Origin: RGIG8244 sp045592785
Lineage (GTDB): Bacteria > Verrucomicrobiota > Lentisphaeria > Victivallales > UBA1829
NCBI GenBank assembly: GCA_045592785.1
Contig: JAZNVL010000055.1
Coordinates: forward strand, 10,770-74,769
Reading direction: 5' to 3'
Length of the DNA: 64,000 nt
The notes under the pieces were generated by a model. That model was not told where the DNA came from and did not search any database. It saw only the letters and a program-made list of their open reading frames with translations. Below, in pieces: positions 40,520-48,886 of this stretch; positions within the stretch are counted from its first letter, which is position 1; each line of letters opens with the position of its first letter. Position numbers and translations under genes: made by a program.

Positions 40520-42424
40520 TTAATCCTTCTTTATGGCACTCATTTTACCAAGACGCTCCTTGTCACGGAGGATCTTCGTAAATTCGATGGAATTGATGGG
40601 TTTCTTCAACTCAATGGAATACCGGAACTCCGTGATATTGTAACGGTAAATCGCGACGTCCTGTTTGAAGTTGGGGTTTGCATCCACAAAGAGACCGGAA
40701 CTGCGGAGCATATCGGTAAAGATCCCGATCGCATGGTTTGTTTCCGGCAGCTTGTCATAATTGCCTTTTTCGCAGAAAATAAATGCTTCCATATTGAGCC
40801 ATTGCACAGCGGAGATCTTTGTTTCCTGTTTCGGCTGTTCCTGAGGAACGGCATCAAAGGAGAACCCGCGGCTTCTGCCTCTGCCGAACATACCGCTGCC
40901 GTCATCATACCCTCCCATATCATCCATCATGGAAGAATCGGCTGTTGTCTGTGCCGCAGCACCGGCAGCACCTTCGACTTTGGGTTTGGTATCGAGAGAG
41001 ATTCTTGAGAACCAGATATTATCCGGGATCAAGGTCTGGAACTGATCGAAGAAATCAATCCAGTTTTCGCGATACTGAAGCATATCCACGATTTTATTGT
41101 AAACATCCTGCTGCTGCTGGAAATTGGTATTGGCAGTCTGAACAGAACGGTTTGTTTTGCGTTTGGCATCAAGGATCCGCTGGATCGAAACATATTTTTC
41201 TTCGATGTCACGGCTCTGATTGGAGAATGCCCAGTAAGCAGTGCAAAGGTAAACCAACAGGGCAACACACGCTGCATAGAAGAAAGGACGTTTCAATTTG
41301 AATATCTGCTGTTTCCGTGCTGCTTCCGGAATCAGAGAGATCGCAATCGGGGGATTCCCGATGTGACGGAGAGAAAGTCCAACCATTTCAGAGAAGAGGT
41401 GAGCAACATCACGCAACATATCTTTGTCGATATCTTCGCCGAGGGTAACGACCTGGAACGGGTTGAAATATTCCACGGGAACGCGGAGTTTTTCCGAGAA
41501 GAACCGGGGAGTGAAAGCGAGGATGGAACTACCGCCGGAGAGGTAAAGTTTTTCCGGCTTGCGTCCGTGTTGAGACGCTCTGTAAATATTGATGGAGCGG
41601 TTGATTTCCGCATGCAGTCTTGTCATAACATTGCGCACGATTTTGGAAACCGTGGCTGCGACTTCGGATTCGGGTTCTTCGTAAGCACCGCCGAGAGCAA
41701 CGAACCCGTGACGGCGTTTCATTTCTTCGGCTTCTTCGAAGGGGATGTTGAATTCTTTTGCGATTTGCTGTGTAATGGTGACACCGGCGATGGGAATACT
41801 GCGGACGAAGATCTTATTTCCATCCACGAAGATCAGGGAGGAATATTTACCGCCGATATTGAGGATCATTTCACACTGTTCATTTCCCACGTTATTTGCG
41901 CGGGCGGCATTATAAGTGGAAATAGCGGAGACTTCCACGTTTTTCACATCGTTGCCCAAACCTTCGATACAGTCAACGATGGGATTGACGACTTCGTTCT
42001 TAACGATAGCGAGGAGAGCATCAAATTCTGCACCTTCTTCCTGACCGTCATTGGGGATCACCTGTGAATCCCACACGACTTCATCCATGGGGAACGGGAT
42101 GGTCTGTCTGGCTTCGAAGGCGATAAGTTCTTTACTCTTGTTCTTATCCGTGCTGACCGCGGGAACTTTGATAAATCGGGTAAAAGAACTCTGTCCGGAA
42201 ACGGAAACGTAGGTGTTTTTCGCATCGAAACTGTTGGCTGTGATCACTTCGACCAAAGCATCGATCATGGCATCCGTATTGGCATCTTCACTCTCAACAG
42301 AGTATTCAAGATAGGCAAATTTTTCCAATACAAGATTCCCGTCCGGCGCACAGAAGAACTGGGAAGCCTTGATGCAAGTACCGCCAATATCGATGCAAAG
42401 AATTAAATCCTCGGAAATAGCCAT
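40520..42424 (-). CDS. pilM: PilM-like actin-fold protein fused to a PilN-like membrane region (Amuc_1101-like)
   Basis: A 634-residue protein. Residues about 1-370 are a PilM/FtsA-type actin fold: phosphate 1 LCIDIGGTCIKASQF, ARQTIPFPMDEVVWD (typical of PilM), the interdomain EMILNIGGKYSSLIFVDG and KLYLSGGSSILAF. A membrane helix near 375-395 (FFYAACVALLVYLCTAYWAF), a coiled coil and a PilN-like periplasmic end (WIDFFDQFQTLIPDNIWFSRISL) follow. In ordinary type IV pili PilM and PilN are separate proteins that bind each other; here they are one chain. A Gly/Arg-rich patch lies near 510. Confidence 0.85.
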   Translation of the reverse strand: MAISEDLILCIDIGGTCIKASQFFCAPDGNLVLEKFAYLEYSVESEDANTDAMIDALVEVITANSFDAKNTYVSVSGQSSFTRFIKVPAVSTDKNKSKELIAFEARQTIPFPMDEVVWDSQVIPNDGQEEGAEFDALLAIVKNEVVNPIVDCIEGLGNDVKNVEVSAISTYNAARANNVGNEQCEMILNIGGKYSSLIFVDGNKIFVRSIPIAGVTITQQIAKEFNIPFEEAEEMKRRHGFVALGGAYEEPESEVAATVSKIVRNVMTRLHAEINRSINIYRASQHGRKPEKLYLSGGSSILAFTPRFFSEKLRVPVEYFNPFQVVTLGEDIDKDMLRDVAHLFSEMVGLSLRHIGNPPIAISLIPEAARKQQIFKLKRPFFYAACVALLVYLCTAYWAFSNQSRDIEEKYVSIQRILDAKRKTNRSVQTANTNFQQQQDVYNKIVDMLQYRENWIDFFDQFQTLIPDNIWFSRISLDTKPKVEGAAGAAAQTTADSSMMDDMGGYDDGSGMFGRGRSRGFSFDAVPQEQPKQETKISAVQWLNMEAFIFCEKGNYDKLPETNHAIGIFTDMLRSSGLFVDANPNFKQDVAIYRYNITEFRYSIELKKPINSIEFTKILRDKERLGKMSAIKKD

Positions 42425-42429
42425 GGTGC

Positions 42430-43155
42430 TTATCTCCTCCTCTGCTGTTCGATTTTCATACTTTCAAAACGCTCAAGATTCCGTCCTGCCCAGGGAGTAT
42501 ATTCCGCAGGAAGAATCACATTTTCAAAATATCCGCTCCGGCTGTCACGCAGGGAGCTGAATGTTTCCACAACTTTTGACCGGACCATATTTTTGCCGCC
42601 GCGGAAAATCATACTGATGGGCTTATCTTTCCAGTAAATAGTGGCAAGAATGGGCATTTCCTCCGCAAACTTTTTAAGTTCTTTTTTATCTCCTTTACCC
42701 AAGGCATAACGAATCAACGCGTAGGGAGGGATGAAGAAACGGACATGATGAACTTTACCGTCTGCCTGAACCGGATTCAGCGGCTGACGTCCGGCGAGAA
42801 CGATCCACTGTGCTTTCCCTTTGAGACTTCTGCCGGGGATCGCGTATTCGACAACGACTTCCAAATCGTCCAGCCATTCACCCCAGGCGGCTTTTCCTTC
42901 GGGTTTCAAAACGGGGAAAGCCACATCAATAAACATCCAGCTGTTTGAGGAGCGTTCCGGGAGTTTTGAGACATATTTATCGAAGAGATAATCGTCACTG
43001 TTATTGGAAGCAGGCGGGGTCACGAGCACATTTATTTCCATTTTTTTGGAATCGCCCTTATCGCCCTGCATGGGGATCGGCGACTTGGTCTGTGCGAAAA
43101 CACTGACCGAAAACATCATGAGCATAATTGACAGCCAAACGGATCTGTTTTTCAT
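42430..43155 (-). CDS. Amuc_1102-like exported pilus-system protein
   Basis: About 241 residues. The ATG at 43155 follows AGGTG by 6 nt and starts a signal peptide (MKNRSVWLSIMLMMFSVSVFA, then QTK). The mature protein is beta-rich (WMFIDVAFPVLKPEGKAAWGEWLDDLEVVVEY) without known catalytic motifs. As first gene of the operon its position corresponds to Amuc_1102, an exported protein encoded in the Akkermansia pilus-like locus. A promoter lies just upstream. Annotated by synteny; the fold is not established here. Confidence 0.68.
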   Translation of the reverse strand: MKNRSVWLSIMLMMFSVSVFAQTKSPIPMQGDKGDSKKMEINVLVTPPASNNSDDYLFDKYVSKLPERSSNSWMFIDVAFPVLKPEGKAAWGEWLDDLEVVVEYAIPGRSLKGKAQWIVLAGRQPLNPVQADGKVHHVRFFIPPYALIRYALGKGDKKELKKFAEEMPILATIYWKDKPISMIFRGGKNMVRSKVVETFSSLRDSRSGYFENVILPAEYTPWAGRNLERFESMKIEQQRRR

Positions 43156-43212
43156 ATTCATCACCTGCTAACTTTCGTTCAAATTCTCGTTTAAAACAAA
43201 GCAACTTTCAGG

Positions 43213-43241
43213 AAAATACAATCAAAACCCCCGACTTTCAA
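43213..43241 (-). promoter_or_regulatory. Sigma70-type promoter for the pilus-like operon
   Basis: On the minus strand: TTGAAA (43241-43236), a 17-base spacer and TATTTT (43218-43213), about 58 bases before the first start codon. No second clear promoter is seen before the later genes. Confidence 0.62.
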
Positions 43242-43246
43242 GTCAG

Positions 43247-43288
43247 AAAGTGAAAAAATGTGAAAAAAAGTTGGTATTTTTTCACTTT
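43247..43288. terminator. Long A/T inverted repeat downstream of secG
   Basis: AAAGTGAAAAAAT (43247-43259) is the exact reverse complement of ATTTTTTCACTTT (43276-43288), 13 base pairs around a 16-base loop. It separates secG from the pilus-like operon promoter. It is weak in G/C, so it may be a terminator, an RNA end-protecting stem or a protein-binding site. Confidence 0.55.
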
Positions 43289-43334
43289 TTCATAGTTTCA
43301 GACTGTATTTTAGACCTGACCTGCTGTAAAACTG

Positions 43335-43751
43335 TTATTTTTTTTCCGGCACCTTTGCCGGTTCCACCTTCACTTCCGCCGGTGCCGCTTCGGCAGCAAC
43401 AGTCTCCGTTTTCACTTCCACCGATTCCACGGCAGCTGCTTCCGGAACAGCATCCGGGGCGACTGCTTCGGTTTCGGCTTCTGCGGTGATTACGGATCCG
43501 GCTGCTTCATTCTTGCTGTGGCTGGCGACGACAGCCAGGAGAAGAGTCACAACAAAGAACACAGTAATGAAAGCAACTGTGAGTTTGGAGAGATGACTCA
43601 TTGCCTGTGCACCGAATACACTTTCCCCGAGTCCGCCGAAAGCAGACCCGAAACCGCCGCTTTTCGACGGTTGGACAAGGATGAGTGCAATGAGCAAGAG
43701 GGAGACGAGGACGGCGAGACCGTAAAGGATCACACTGAGAGCTGATAACAT
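43335..43751 (-). CDS. secG: Sec translocase subunit SecG with long Ala/Glu-rich C-terminus
   Basis: A 138-residue protein. The N-terminal 80 residues are SecG: two membrane helices (VILYGLAVLVSLLLIALILVQ and LTVAFITVFFVVTLLLAVVAS) joined by the conserved SGGFGSAFGG loop. SecG assists SecA-driven export through SecYE. The remaining 60 residues are low-complexity Ala/Glu/Val/Pro, a common extension in SecG. The gene appears to be monocistronic, between a terminator-like hairpin upstream and an A/T inverted repeat downstream. Confidence 0.92.
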   Translation of the reverse strand: MLSALSVILYGLAVLVSLLLIALILVQPSKSGGFGSAFGGLGESVFGAQAMSHLSKLTVAFITVFFVVTLLLAVVASHSKNEAAGSVITAEAETEAVAPDAVPEAAAVESVEVKTETVAAEAAPAEVKVEPAKVPEKK

Positions 43752-43793
43752 AATTCAAAATCCTGTTTAAAGTTAAAAGTTTCAACACACAAA

Positions 43794-43819
43794 ATTCCGG
43801 AGACACTCCGGAGTATTTT
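43794..43819. terminator. Terminator-like hairpin between the phage-like cassette and secG
   Basis: TCCGGAG (43796-43802) pairs with CTCCGGA (43806-43812) around a 3-base loop. The plus strand continues GTATTTTTA; the minus strand, on which both flanking genes lie, continues with only four T. It probably isolates secG from the cassette. Confidence 0.6.
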
Positions 43820-43880
43820 TATTATAGCACGTCATTACCGAAATTTCAAGAAAATGTTTTGGAAAAATTGAAAGTTTCCA

Positions 43881-44573
43881 CTAAATTCCTTTTCTTTTCA
43901 GGTAAATATACCCCAGTTCCAGGGTACGATCCAGGATTTTTCGTGCAATTTCAGATGCCGGACGGCGCCGGATCGAATGATTCCGGTCGAACGTTCTCCG
44001 CCAATTGACATAAAGCCGGCATAATGTATGAAGGCTCATGGAATGAATAATGTTATTAAGAGGTGTGCAGCTTTCCTTTGCGGCAATGGAACAGACACGG
44101 AGCAGCCAATCGGAATCGAAACGGCTCACGGCTTCAGACTCCTTATTTCGCGGCAGAAGCTGTAACGGGGAGAATGTTTCGCGTATCATCGCAGTCAAAC
44201 TTTCATGCAGTTCGCCGGGGGATAATCCGGTACGGCGGGGATCGATAGAGACGATATGGGTAAGGTCATCGGCGGCAAGTACGGAAAGCATTTCGGTCAA
44301 ATGATGGAGCTTCACCTCTCCGCCGCAGATGTAGGGATTCTGCCGGCTCCAGAGATAAGCCCACATCCCCGGGGTCAGCGATCGGATGCGGCATTTGCCG
44401 AGCATGATGGGCAGTCCCAACGTTTCCCGCAAGAGACGTTGTTCCATATCTTCATCATATTGGATCGCTTCCAACCGATCAAGTTCAGGATCGGATGCAA
44501 TGATCTGCTGAAAATCTTCGTCGTTTGCAAGAAAACGGAGATCTTCCGGAGAGAGTTCCGGGCGATGTGTCAT
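43881..44573 (-). CDS. Unrecognised 230-residue protein ending the Mu-like cassette
   Basis: No family recognised. The first 55 residues are acidic; a central motif (LTPGMWAYLWSRQNPYICGG, near 67-86) loosely recalls phage tail assembly-chaperone or head-tail adaptor proteins, but this is weak. The C-terminal third is basic and helical. It starts 4 bases after the terminase stop with AGGA 9 nt upstream, so it is part of the same transcript. In phage Mu the next gene would be the portal, which is twice as large; this protein is not a portal by size or composition. Confidence 0.6.
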   Translation of the reverse strand: MTHRPELSPEDLRFLANDEDFQQIIASDPELDRLEAIQYDEDMEQRLLRETLGLPIMLGKCRIRSLTPGMWAYLWSRQNPYICGGEVKLHHLTEMLSVLAADDLTHIVSIDPRRTGLSPGELHESLTAMIRETFSPLQLLPRNKESEAVSRFDSDWLLRVCSIAAKESCTPLNNIIHSMSLHTLCRLYVNWRRTFDRNHSIRRRPASEIARKILDRTLELGYIYLKRKGI

Positions 44574-44577
44574 GATG

Positions 44578-46002
44578 TCATATCCTTTCTGTGTTGCGGT
44601 TGATATCGATCAGGTCGGTGAAAACGGAGGAATGTTCCTCTTCCCGTGGGACGGCGGCGACAGCCAGAGCGCAGCTCCAGGCAAGATCGCAATGACTTTC
44701 CGGCAGATGGGGATTTCTTGATTCGGTGAAGTACATCCGCCCGGAGGCGGAAGCCGTTTTGTGTATTCCGGCGAGATCACTGAGCAGTTCCAGACAATCG
44801 GCAGGCAGACGGAGTCTGTTTTTTTCGAAGGCGGCTTTCAGCCCCAATGCGATGGAAAACTTTTCCGAAGCGAAGTTCAACCCGCGGAATTGTTCCGGGA
44901 ACTCCTCCTGCAATTCTTCGCAGACTGCCATCCCCATTCCGGTACGGTCGGCACAGGCACGGATGCCGGGATCGGATCTCAGAATCGCACGGATCACATT
45001 CTTCTGTACTTCAAACCGACAGTTTTTCATGGTGATGACAGCGGCGGTATGGAGTACACCGTTACGGTTTTCTGCCAGAAACACGGATGACAGGTCGCCG
45101 GTCCGGGCGATATCATAACCGAAAACAAGATCATTCCACTGCCGCCAGAATACGGGATCGGCAAAATCCGCCGGCACATCTTCGCTGTTCGATGCGTGAA
45201 AACGCAGGATCTTATGATCAGAAAGACTCCGGCGCAGGTCATCGGGAGCGATCAGTTGTTCCCCGCCGCTCCGGTTGGGAATGCACATGTATTGACTGTC
45301 AAAGGCGGACTGGGAACGGCACCCCTGTTTCAGACGGGCGATAAATTCCTCCCGGGAAAGCGGAGGCATACCCCGTTGCGCCTTGACTTCGTTCACGGTC
45401 TCCACGAATCCTTCCTCCACGGCATCCAGAATGGTGGTCCGGTGAAAACTGATGTCATTGCGTTCTCCATTGCGGCACGCCCGACATAATCGTGCGAATT
45501 CCGTCTGATCGGACCCGGACGCGCTGTAAGCGGAGACCAGTTCCAGCTGTCCGCCCCAGGTGATACATGGGTACGCCATGTCATACACGGCGGCCTGATC
45601 GGGGTGAAGATCCCACTCATCCACGAGGACGTCGCCCCCTTTTCCGGCGAAGGCGAGAGGATTGGAACTTAACGAAACGATCCTTGCCCCGTTCCGGAAC
45701 CTGACGGTACAGGCGGAGATGCCGTGTTTTTCGTCGATGACTTCGAGACAATCACCGGAAAGCCCTTTTGCGGAGGCATTGGCAAGCCGCGCCCATTTTG
45801 CCACATAGTCGGTGACAAATTCTTTTGCGGTGATCTCGTCACGGCTGGACACCCACTGAACGTAACCATCTCCGCGGCTCAAACACTTGATGACAGCCCG
45901 ATAACTGGTGGCATAGGTGATCCCGCCACGCCTTGTTTTTTCATACAGTTTCAACGGGGAATCATCCAGGATCCACCGTTTCTGATAGGGAAGGAATCTC
46001 AT
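44578..46002 (-). CDS. Phage Mu gp28-like terminase large subunit
   Basis: A 474-residue DNA-packaging motor. The ATPase half has LYEKTRRGGITYATSYRA as an atypical Walker A (near 20-35) and VLVDEWD as Walker B (near 122). The RNase H-like nuclease half has its acidic residues: VFGYDIARTGDLSSVFL (near 293), ACADRTGMGMAV (near 350) and SHCDLAWSCALAV (near 450). Mu gp28 relatives cut and pump DNA into proheads. All key residues are present, so the gene is not decayed. It overlaps the gp27-like gene by 4 bases. No portal or capsid gene follows. Confidence 0.82.
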   Translation of the reverse strand: MRFLPYQKRWILDDSPLKLYEKTRRGGITYATSYRAVIKCLSRGDGYVQWVSSRDEITAKEFVTDYVAKWARLANASAKGLSGDCLEVIDEKHGISACTVRFRNGARIVSLSSNPLAFAGKGGDVLVDEWDLHPDQAAVYDMAYPCITWGGQLELVSAYSASGSDQTEFARLCRACRNGERNDISFHRTTILDAVEEGFVETVNEVKAQRGMPPLSREEFIARLKQGCRSQSAFDSQYMCIPNRSGGEQLIAPDDLRRSLSDHKILRFHASNSEDVPADFADPVFWRQWNDLVFGYDIARTGDLSSVFLAENRNGVLHTAAVITMKNCRFEVQKNVIRAILRSDPGIRACADRTGMGMAVCEELQEEFPEQFRGLNFASEKFSIALGLKAAFEKNRLRLPADCLELLSDLAGIHKTASASGRMYFTESRNPHLPESHCDLAWSCALAVAAVPREEEHSSVFTDLIDINRNTERI

Positions 46003-46574
46003 AATCCCACCTGCCTGTTAAGATTTTCTATGACTTGTCCGGCGGCATTCTCACTGGCTCGTGCCTGCCAGAGACGGAGTTCCTCCTCTTTCCGGAGCAA
46101 TGCCTGTTTCAGCTCCAGGATCTCGGCGGCACTCTGATTGATCTTCTGCATCAACGCAGCGGTCCCGATGGAGGAAAGAGACAACGCCAGCGACCGGACC
46201 GCTTTGATCTTTTCGGAGATATCCGTAAGTTCGCCGGTACCGGGGAGCAGTTCCCGGATCATCTTCGCCAATTCATACCGCGCGGAATCGGTAATATCAT
46301 ACAGTGCGGAGGAATTATTGATAACGGCGGCGGCGATTTTTTCGGCGGACCGGCTGTCTGCATCCCGGCTTGCTTTTTCCTTATATAATATATACTCGCG
46401 ACTTTTGCGGATGGCGTGGATCTGTTCGTCAGAGAGAGAACGTTGTTTGGATTCCAGTGCGGCGGCGATCCCGGGATCCCGCCGGATCTCTTCCGGAGTG
46501 GAGGATGCCAACAGCATTTCCAGGATCCGGCTCCGGAAACGCCACGGCAGATCGTAATAGGGATTGCGCGCCAT
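45999..46574 (-). CDS. Phage Mu gp27-like (DUF3486-type) putative small terminase
   Basis: A 191-residue protein. The N-terminal motif LPWRFRSRILEMLLASSTPEEI (near 8-29) resembles the start of Mu gp27/DUF3486 proteins, thought to be the small terminase subunit that recognises DNA. The C-terminus is a long coiled coil (about 125-185). It sits immediately upstream of the gp28-like large subunit, as in Mu. The call rests on this order and the helix-turn-helix-like start. Confidence 0.7.
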   Translation of the reverse strand: MARNPYYDLPWRFRSRILEMLLASSTPEEIRRDPGIAAALESKQRSLSDEQIHAIRKSREYILYKEKASRDADSRSAEKIAAAVINNSSALYDITDSARYELAKMIRELLPGTGELTDISEKIKAVRSLALSLSSIGTAALMQKINQSAAEILELKQALLRKEEELRLWQARASENAAGQVIENLNRQVGL

Positions 46575-46575
46575 A

Positions 46576-46872
46576 TCACATCACCCTGGGACCGAAAAGC
46601 ACGGGGTGCGGCGGCAATGCGCCGTCTGCGGCATCCATATCCCGCCGGAGAGATACAGCCAGTTTGCAGACACGGGATTCATACCCGGGGATGGGCACGA
46701 GCAGTCCGGTTTCGATAAGCGTCATCCATTCTGCCCACGCGGCTTCGGGCGCCGGGTTTTCCAGAAGAAGTTCGGGGGAGCACAGGACGGTCTCCAGATC
46801 CTGTCCGCAGGTATAATCGTAAATGGTGCGGATGATCGCCCGCCGGATACGGAATTGTTTACTGCTTGCCAT
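46576..46872 (-). CDS. Small phage Mu gp26-like protein
   Basis: A 98-residue protein that may contain a winged-helix fold (RRAIIRTIYDYTCGQDLETVL then ENPAPEAAWAEWMTLIETGLL). Small genes of this size precede gene 27 in Mu-like phages. It overlaps its upstream neighbour by 14 bases and lies one base from the gp27-like gene. Function unknown; the assignment is positional. Confidence 0.6.
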   Translation of the reverse strand: MASSKQFRIRRAIIRTIYDYTCGQDLETVLCSPELLLENPAPEAAWAEWMTLIETGLLVPIPGYESRVCKLAVSLRRDMDAADGALPPHPVLFGPRVM

Positions 46873-47218
46873 GATGATACACCCTCACATGTTCGGATGC
46901 GAAGTCATTAAGATGACAAAGCATAAGATCGTGCGCAGAAAGTCTTGCGTTCTGTTCTGCGATATTTTCCAGGGACCGTGCCGTGGAATCGGAGAGGCGC
47001 ATAACGGCACCGCCGAGACTGCGCAGTTCCGTCAGGATCTCCTGACTGCGGTCTGCATCATGATGTTTTTCCACTTTGGATTCCAGACTGGCGAATTTTT
47101 CTTCTTCCAAGACGTTGACGCGATCCTCCAGTCTTCCCTGCCGCCGCAGGAGAAAAAATTCAAAAACAGCCACAGTCAGGGCGCCGGTCACGCCGGACAA
47201 TACACTTTCCAGATCCAT
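46859..47218 (-). CDS. Phage Mu gp25-like (DUF2730-type) membrane-anchored coiled-coil protein
   Basis: About 119 residues; the ATG at 47218 has AAAGGAG upstream. An N-terminal membrane segment (SVLSGVTGALTVAVFEFFLL) is followed by a Glu/Arg-rich coiled coil (RLEDRVNVLEEEKFASLESK). This matches DUF2730-type proteins that lie two genes before the terminase small subunit in Mu-like phages. It is the first gene of the cassette. Role unknown. Confidence 0.6.
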   Translation of the reverse strand: MDLESVLSGVTGALTVAVFEFFLLRRQGRLEDRVNVLEEEKFASLESKVEKHHDADRSQEILTELRSLGGAVMRLSDSTARSLENIAEQNARLSAHDLMLCHLNDFASEHVRVYHHGKQ

Positions 47219-47271
47219 GTTACATACTCCTTTCCTTTGATTCAAAATGTATCACATTATCCATAAATAAA

Positions 47272-47285
47272 GGGAATATGTTCCC
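47272..47285. promoter_or_regulatory. Palindrome upstream of the Mu-like cassette, possible operator
   Basis: GGGAA (47272-47276), TATG, TTCCC (47281-47285): a 5-base perfect inverted repeat 54 bases before the first cassette gene, in a 230-base A/T-rich intergenic region. It is not a full LexA consensus. Confidence 0.4.
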
Positions 47286-47378
47286 GAAAATCCAAGAAAA
47301 AGTGGATACAGGCTGCCGATGTTTCGCTGTTGGGAAGATTTTTTTTGCAAAAAGGCATGATTTTTTTACAAAATGCGT

Positions 47379-47407
47379 TTGAAAAATAAGGGTTTTGGGC
47401 GTATCTT
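47379..47407 (+). promoter_or_regulatory. Sigma70-type promoter for the GAF/SpoIIE phosphatase
   Basis: TTGAAA (47379-47384), a 17-base spacer and TATCTT (47402-47407), 41 bases before the ATG at 47449. Confidence 0.6.
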
Positions 47408-47448
47408 ACGGTGTTTTACTATATACAAACGCAGGAAAGAGAAAAAAT

Positions 47449-48867
47449 ATGCCGTTTTTCTACACAATTTTGATTCTGCTGGCAGTGATCACAGCGATCG
47501 CCGTAATGACTGCCGCGTATGCCCGGATCCGTATCCGGATCTTGCGCAACGAATTGCAGCGTATCAAAAAAAGTGATTCCGAAAATAACGTCTTCACCAA
47601 TCTCTTCTCCAAAAATATCCGCAATTTCAACGATACAAAAACCTGGATGAACGTCACCGCACGGCATATCGCGGATGCCGTCGATGCGGTCGGGCTTTGC
47701 ATCTATCTTCTTGATAAAGATGGCGTTACACTCCGGCTTGCAGGGTCGGCAGGACGTATTCCACAGAGTTTACACGGCGTACACATCCTCTCTCCGGAAG
47801 GCAGTGCGCAGGATCCGGAAGACGGACACCGTATTCACAATATGCTGGAAGCTGTGATCTATGACCGGGAAGAGATCCTTGTGGAATCACGACAGGATAT
47901 ATACCTTCTGGAAGTCGATACCGACCCCTATTACCCGGTCCGCGCGTTCATGGCTGCCCCGCTGACAGCAGATGGTGCAGTCATCGGTGCGTTGTGCGCA
48001 GTGAACCGTCTGAAACGGGAGGCGTTGCCCTTCGACCGCGATCTTTTCCGACGTATGAAATTCATGTCGTCCCACGTTGTACTGGCACGGAATATTATGG
48101 AAGTCTATTCCAATTTGAGTGAACAGCAGCGGATCAGTCAGGAACTGCAATTTGCCCAGGGATTGCAGAAGTCATTGCTCCCGCAAGATATGCCGGACTG
48201 GGGACAGTTTCAGATCGATGCCATTTCACGTTCTTCCAAAGAAGTCAGCGGGGACTTTTATGATTATGTGGAGATCGATAAGGACCGTCTGCTGGTAGTC
48301 ATCGGCGATGCCTGCGGCAAGGGGATCCCCGCCTGTATGATCATGGCAATGACCCGCAGTTTTATCCGATCCAATGCCAGCCGCTTCACCACGTTGCGGG
48401 AAATGATCATGGAACTCAATTCCAACTTGAACCATGACATGGGTGACGGACGATACATCACGCTGGGAGCCTGTCTGATCAACCGGAAGGAATCCACCAT
48501 TGAGTATATGCGTGCAGGCCACACGGAACTTTTGATCTATGTCCGCGACCATATCCGCAGTATTTATCCGGAAGGTGCCGGGTTGGGACTGCTTCCCACG
48601 GATATGGCAGAGTTTGATGTATTCTGCATCGAAATGACCCCGGGCATGGAAGTCATGCTTTTCACAGACGGGATCAATGAAGCAACGAATCCCGCCGGAG
48701 AATATTTCGGTGTGGAACGGATCAAAGGGATCTTTGTCAAGTCCTGCAACGAACATGACGAACCACGGGATTCCATTGCACGGGTCATGGGGTCCGTCGA
48801 CGAATTTTCACAGAATCCCACATCACAGGCGGATGACCAGACTGTGGTCATCATCCGGCATGTATAA
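47449..48867 (+). CDS. Membrane-anchored GAF domain / SpoIIE-type PP2C serine phosphatase
   Basis: About 472 residues. An N-terminal membrane helix (FFYTILILLAVITAIAVM), a GAF-like sensor domain (about 65-225, ending VNRLKREALPFDRDLF) and a SpoIIE/RsbU phosphatase (about 240-470) with metal-binding GDFYDYVEI, VIGDACGKGIPACM, LFTDGINEATNP and ADDQTVVIIRH. Such proteins dephosphorylate anti-anti-sigma factors in partner-switching pathways. No anti-sigma partner of that type is seen in this window. The ATG at 47449 has AGGAAAGAG upstream. Confidence 0.9.
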   Translation: MPFFYTILILLAVITAIAVMTAAYARIRIRILRNELQRIKKSDSENNVFTNLFSKNIRNFNDTKTWMNVTARHIADAVDAVGLCIYLLDKDGVTLRLAGSAGRIPQSLHGVHILSPEGSAQDPEDGHRIHNMLEAVIYDREEILVESRQDIYLLEVDTDPYYPVRAFMAAPLTADGAVIGALCAVNRLKREALPFDRDLFRRMKFMSSHVVLARNIMEVYSNLSEQQRISQELQFAQGLQKSLLPQDMPDWGQFQIDAISRSSKEVSGDFYDYVEIDKDRLLVVIGDACGKGIPACMIMAMTRSFIRSNASRFTTLREMIMELNSNLNHDMGDGRYITLGACLINRKESTIEYMRAGHTELLIYVRDHIRSIYPEGAGLGLLPTDMAEFDVFCIEMTPGMEVMLFTDGINEATNPAGEYFGVERIKGIFVKSCNEHDEPRDSIARVMGSVDEFSQNPTSQADDQTVVIIRHV

Positions 48868-48886
48868 GCAGAGAAAGGAACGAACG

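Noticed and set aside
43881..47218. A complete prophage
   Set aside because: No integrase or transposase, portal, capsid, tail or lysis gene is present; host secG and a phosphatase gene flank it on either side.
47272..47285. A classical LexA/SOS box
   Set aside because: The palindrome does not match the GAAC-N4-GTTC or CTG-N10-CAG consensus; kept only as an operator candidate.
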